Shown here in pieces: positions 5,306-5,510 of a stretch of DNA of 5,510 nucleotides (within the stretch, counting starts at the first letter, position 1; every line of letters begins with the position of its first letter). The stretch lies in contig JACPOX010000115.1 of assembly GCA_016191305.1 (NCBI GenBank), positions 1 to 5,510 on the forward strand, read 5' to 3'. Under the pieces are notes generated by a model. It saw only the letters and a list, made by a program, of their open reading frames with translations, made no database searches and had not been told where the DNA came from. A program made the position numbers and the translations under genes. Source of the stretch: Legionella longbeachae (GTDB lineage: Bacteria > Pseudomonadota > Gammaproteobacteria > Legionellales > Legionellaceae).

Positions 5306-5510
5306 TCATAGCGTTGGATTATATTGTTTTTCTGTGGTATTGCTAGAAATATCATTTATTTGTTTGATAAACTCATCCATTGCCCGAGAAGTTGAGCTCG
5401 TGTTCACATTAGCGTTTTTAAAGAAACCTGTGGTGATTGAAAACAAATTACGTCGCTGATAATTATCTCTCACCTTTTCCAAAGCGCCAATCGCATCTTC
5501 AAATTTAAAG
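5306..5510 (-). CDS. C-terminal part of an unrecognised protein (5' end outside window)
   Basis: On the minus strand one frame is open from the right edge (first full codon at 5509) to TGA at 5308-5306, giving 67 residues. The sequence is hydrophilic and looks helical: FKFEDAIGALEKVRDNYQ, then RRNLFSITTGFFKNANV, a Ser/Thr-rich turn, AMDEFIKQINDISS, and a polar tail ending NPTL. Balanced, protein-like composition and convergent placement support a real gene. I do not recognise the family. In a Legionella-like genome a secreted Dot/Icm substrate is one possibility, but nothing in this fragment shows it. Its 3' end overlaps the non-homologous tail of the metE relic frame on the other strand. No terminator is evident after its stop. 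Confidence 0.65.
   Translation of the reverse strand, partial: FKFEDAIGALEKVRDNYQRRNLFSITTGFFKNANVNTSSTSRAMDEFIKQINDISSNTTEKQYNPTL

Noticed and set aside
5269..5346. Continuation of the metE relic to the TAG at 5344 as real coding sequence
   Set aside because: After LGD the codons no longer resemble MetE, and the last 40 bp are antisense to a more protein-like minus-strand frame.

Overview
The window is AT-rich, gammaproteobacterial chromosomal DNA. The PilC and PilD sequences, the low G+C content, the dispersed palindromic repeats and a hybrid HPF/cold-shock protein together suggest Legionella or a close relative. That assignment is made from pattern memory, not from a search. No phage, plasmid, CRISPR, tRNA or rRNA signature is visible.

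Layout: (1) 3-1031 (+), the 3' part of pilC, the inner-membrane platform protein of the type IV pilus, cut by the left edge. (2) 1032-1316, a gene-free gap with a degenerate hairpin and then a compound palindromic element (1066-1232) bounded by a perfect 12-bp inverted repeat. (3) 1317-2174 (+), pilD, the prepilin peptidase/N-methyltransferase. (4) 2175-2304, a short intergenic region with a good -10 hexamer and a 7-bp inverted repeat. (5) 2305-2859 (+), a 184-residue ribosome-hibernation (HPF/RaiA) domain fused to a cold-shock-like domain. (6) 2860-3042, an intergenic region with a strong hairpin and a weak promoter. (7) 3043-5010 (+), a large polytopic membrane protein with a C-terminal non-membrane region, probably envelope-related and GT-C-like, function unknown. 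(8) 5011-5305, a gap with a REP-like palindrome followed by a frameshifted, truncated remnant of the 5' end of metE (cobalamin-independent methionine synthase). (9) 5306-5510 (-), the C-terminal 67 codons of an unrecognised gene entering from the right edge, convergent with the rest.

PilC and PilD work together: PilC anchors the assembly ATPase in the inner membrane, and PilD cleaves and methylates the prepilins (and usually type II secretion pseudopilins) that PilC-dependent machinery extrudes. The HPF-CSD protein and the large membrane protein have no obvious functional tie to the pilus genes and appear to be separate transcription units. The right end looks like a degraded junction: a gene relic lies between a repeat and a convergent gene, which indicates past deletion or rearrangement.

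I did not find a convincing new multi-gene system. The observations most worth a second look are the metE relic, the nested palindromic element between pilC and pilD, and the conserved but uncharacterised membrane protein.
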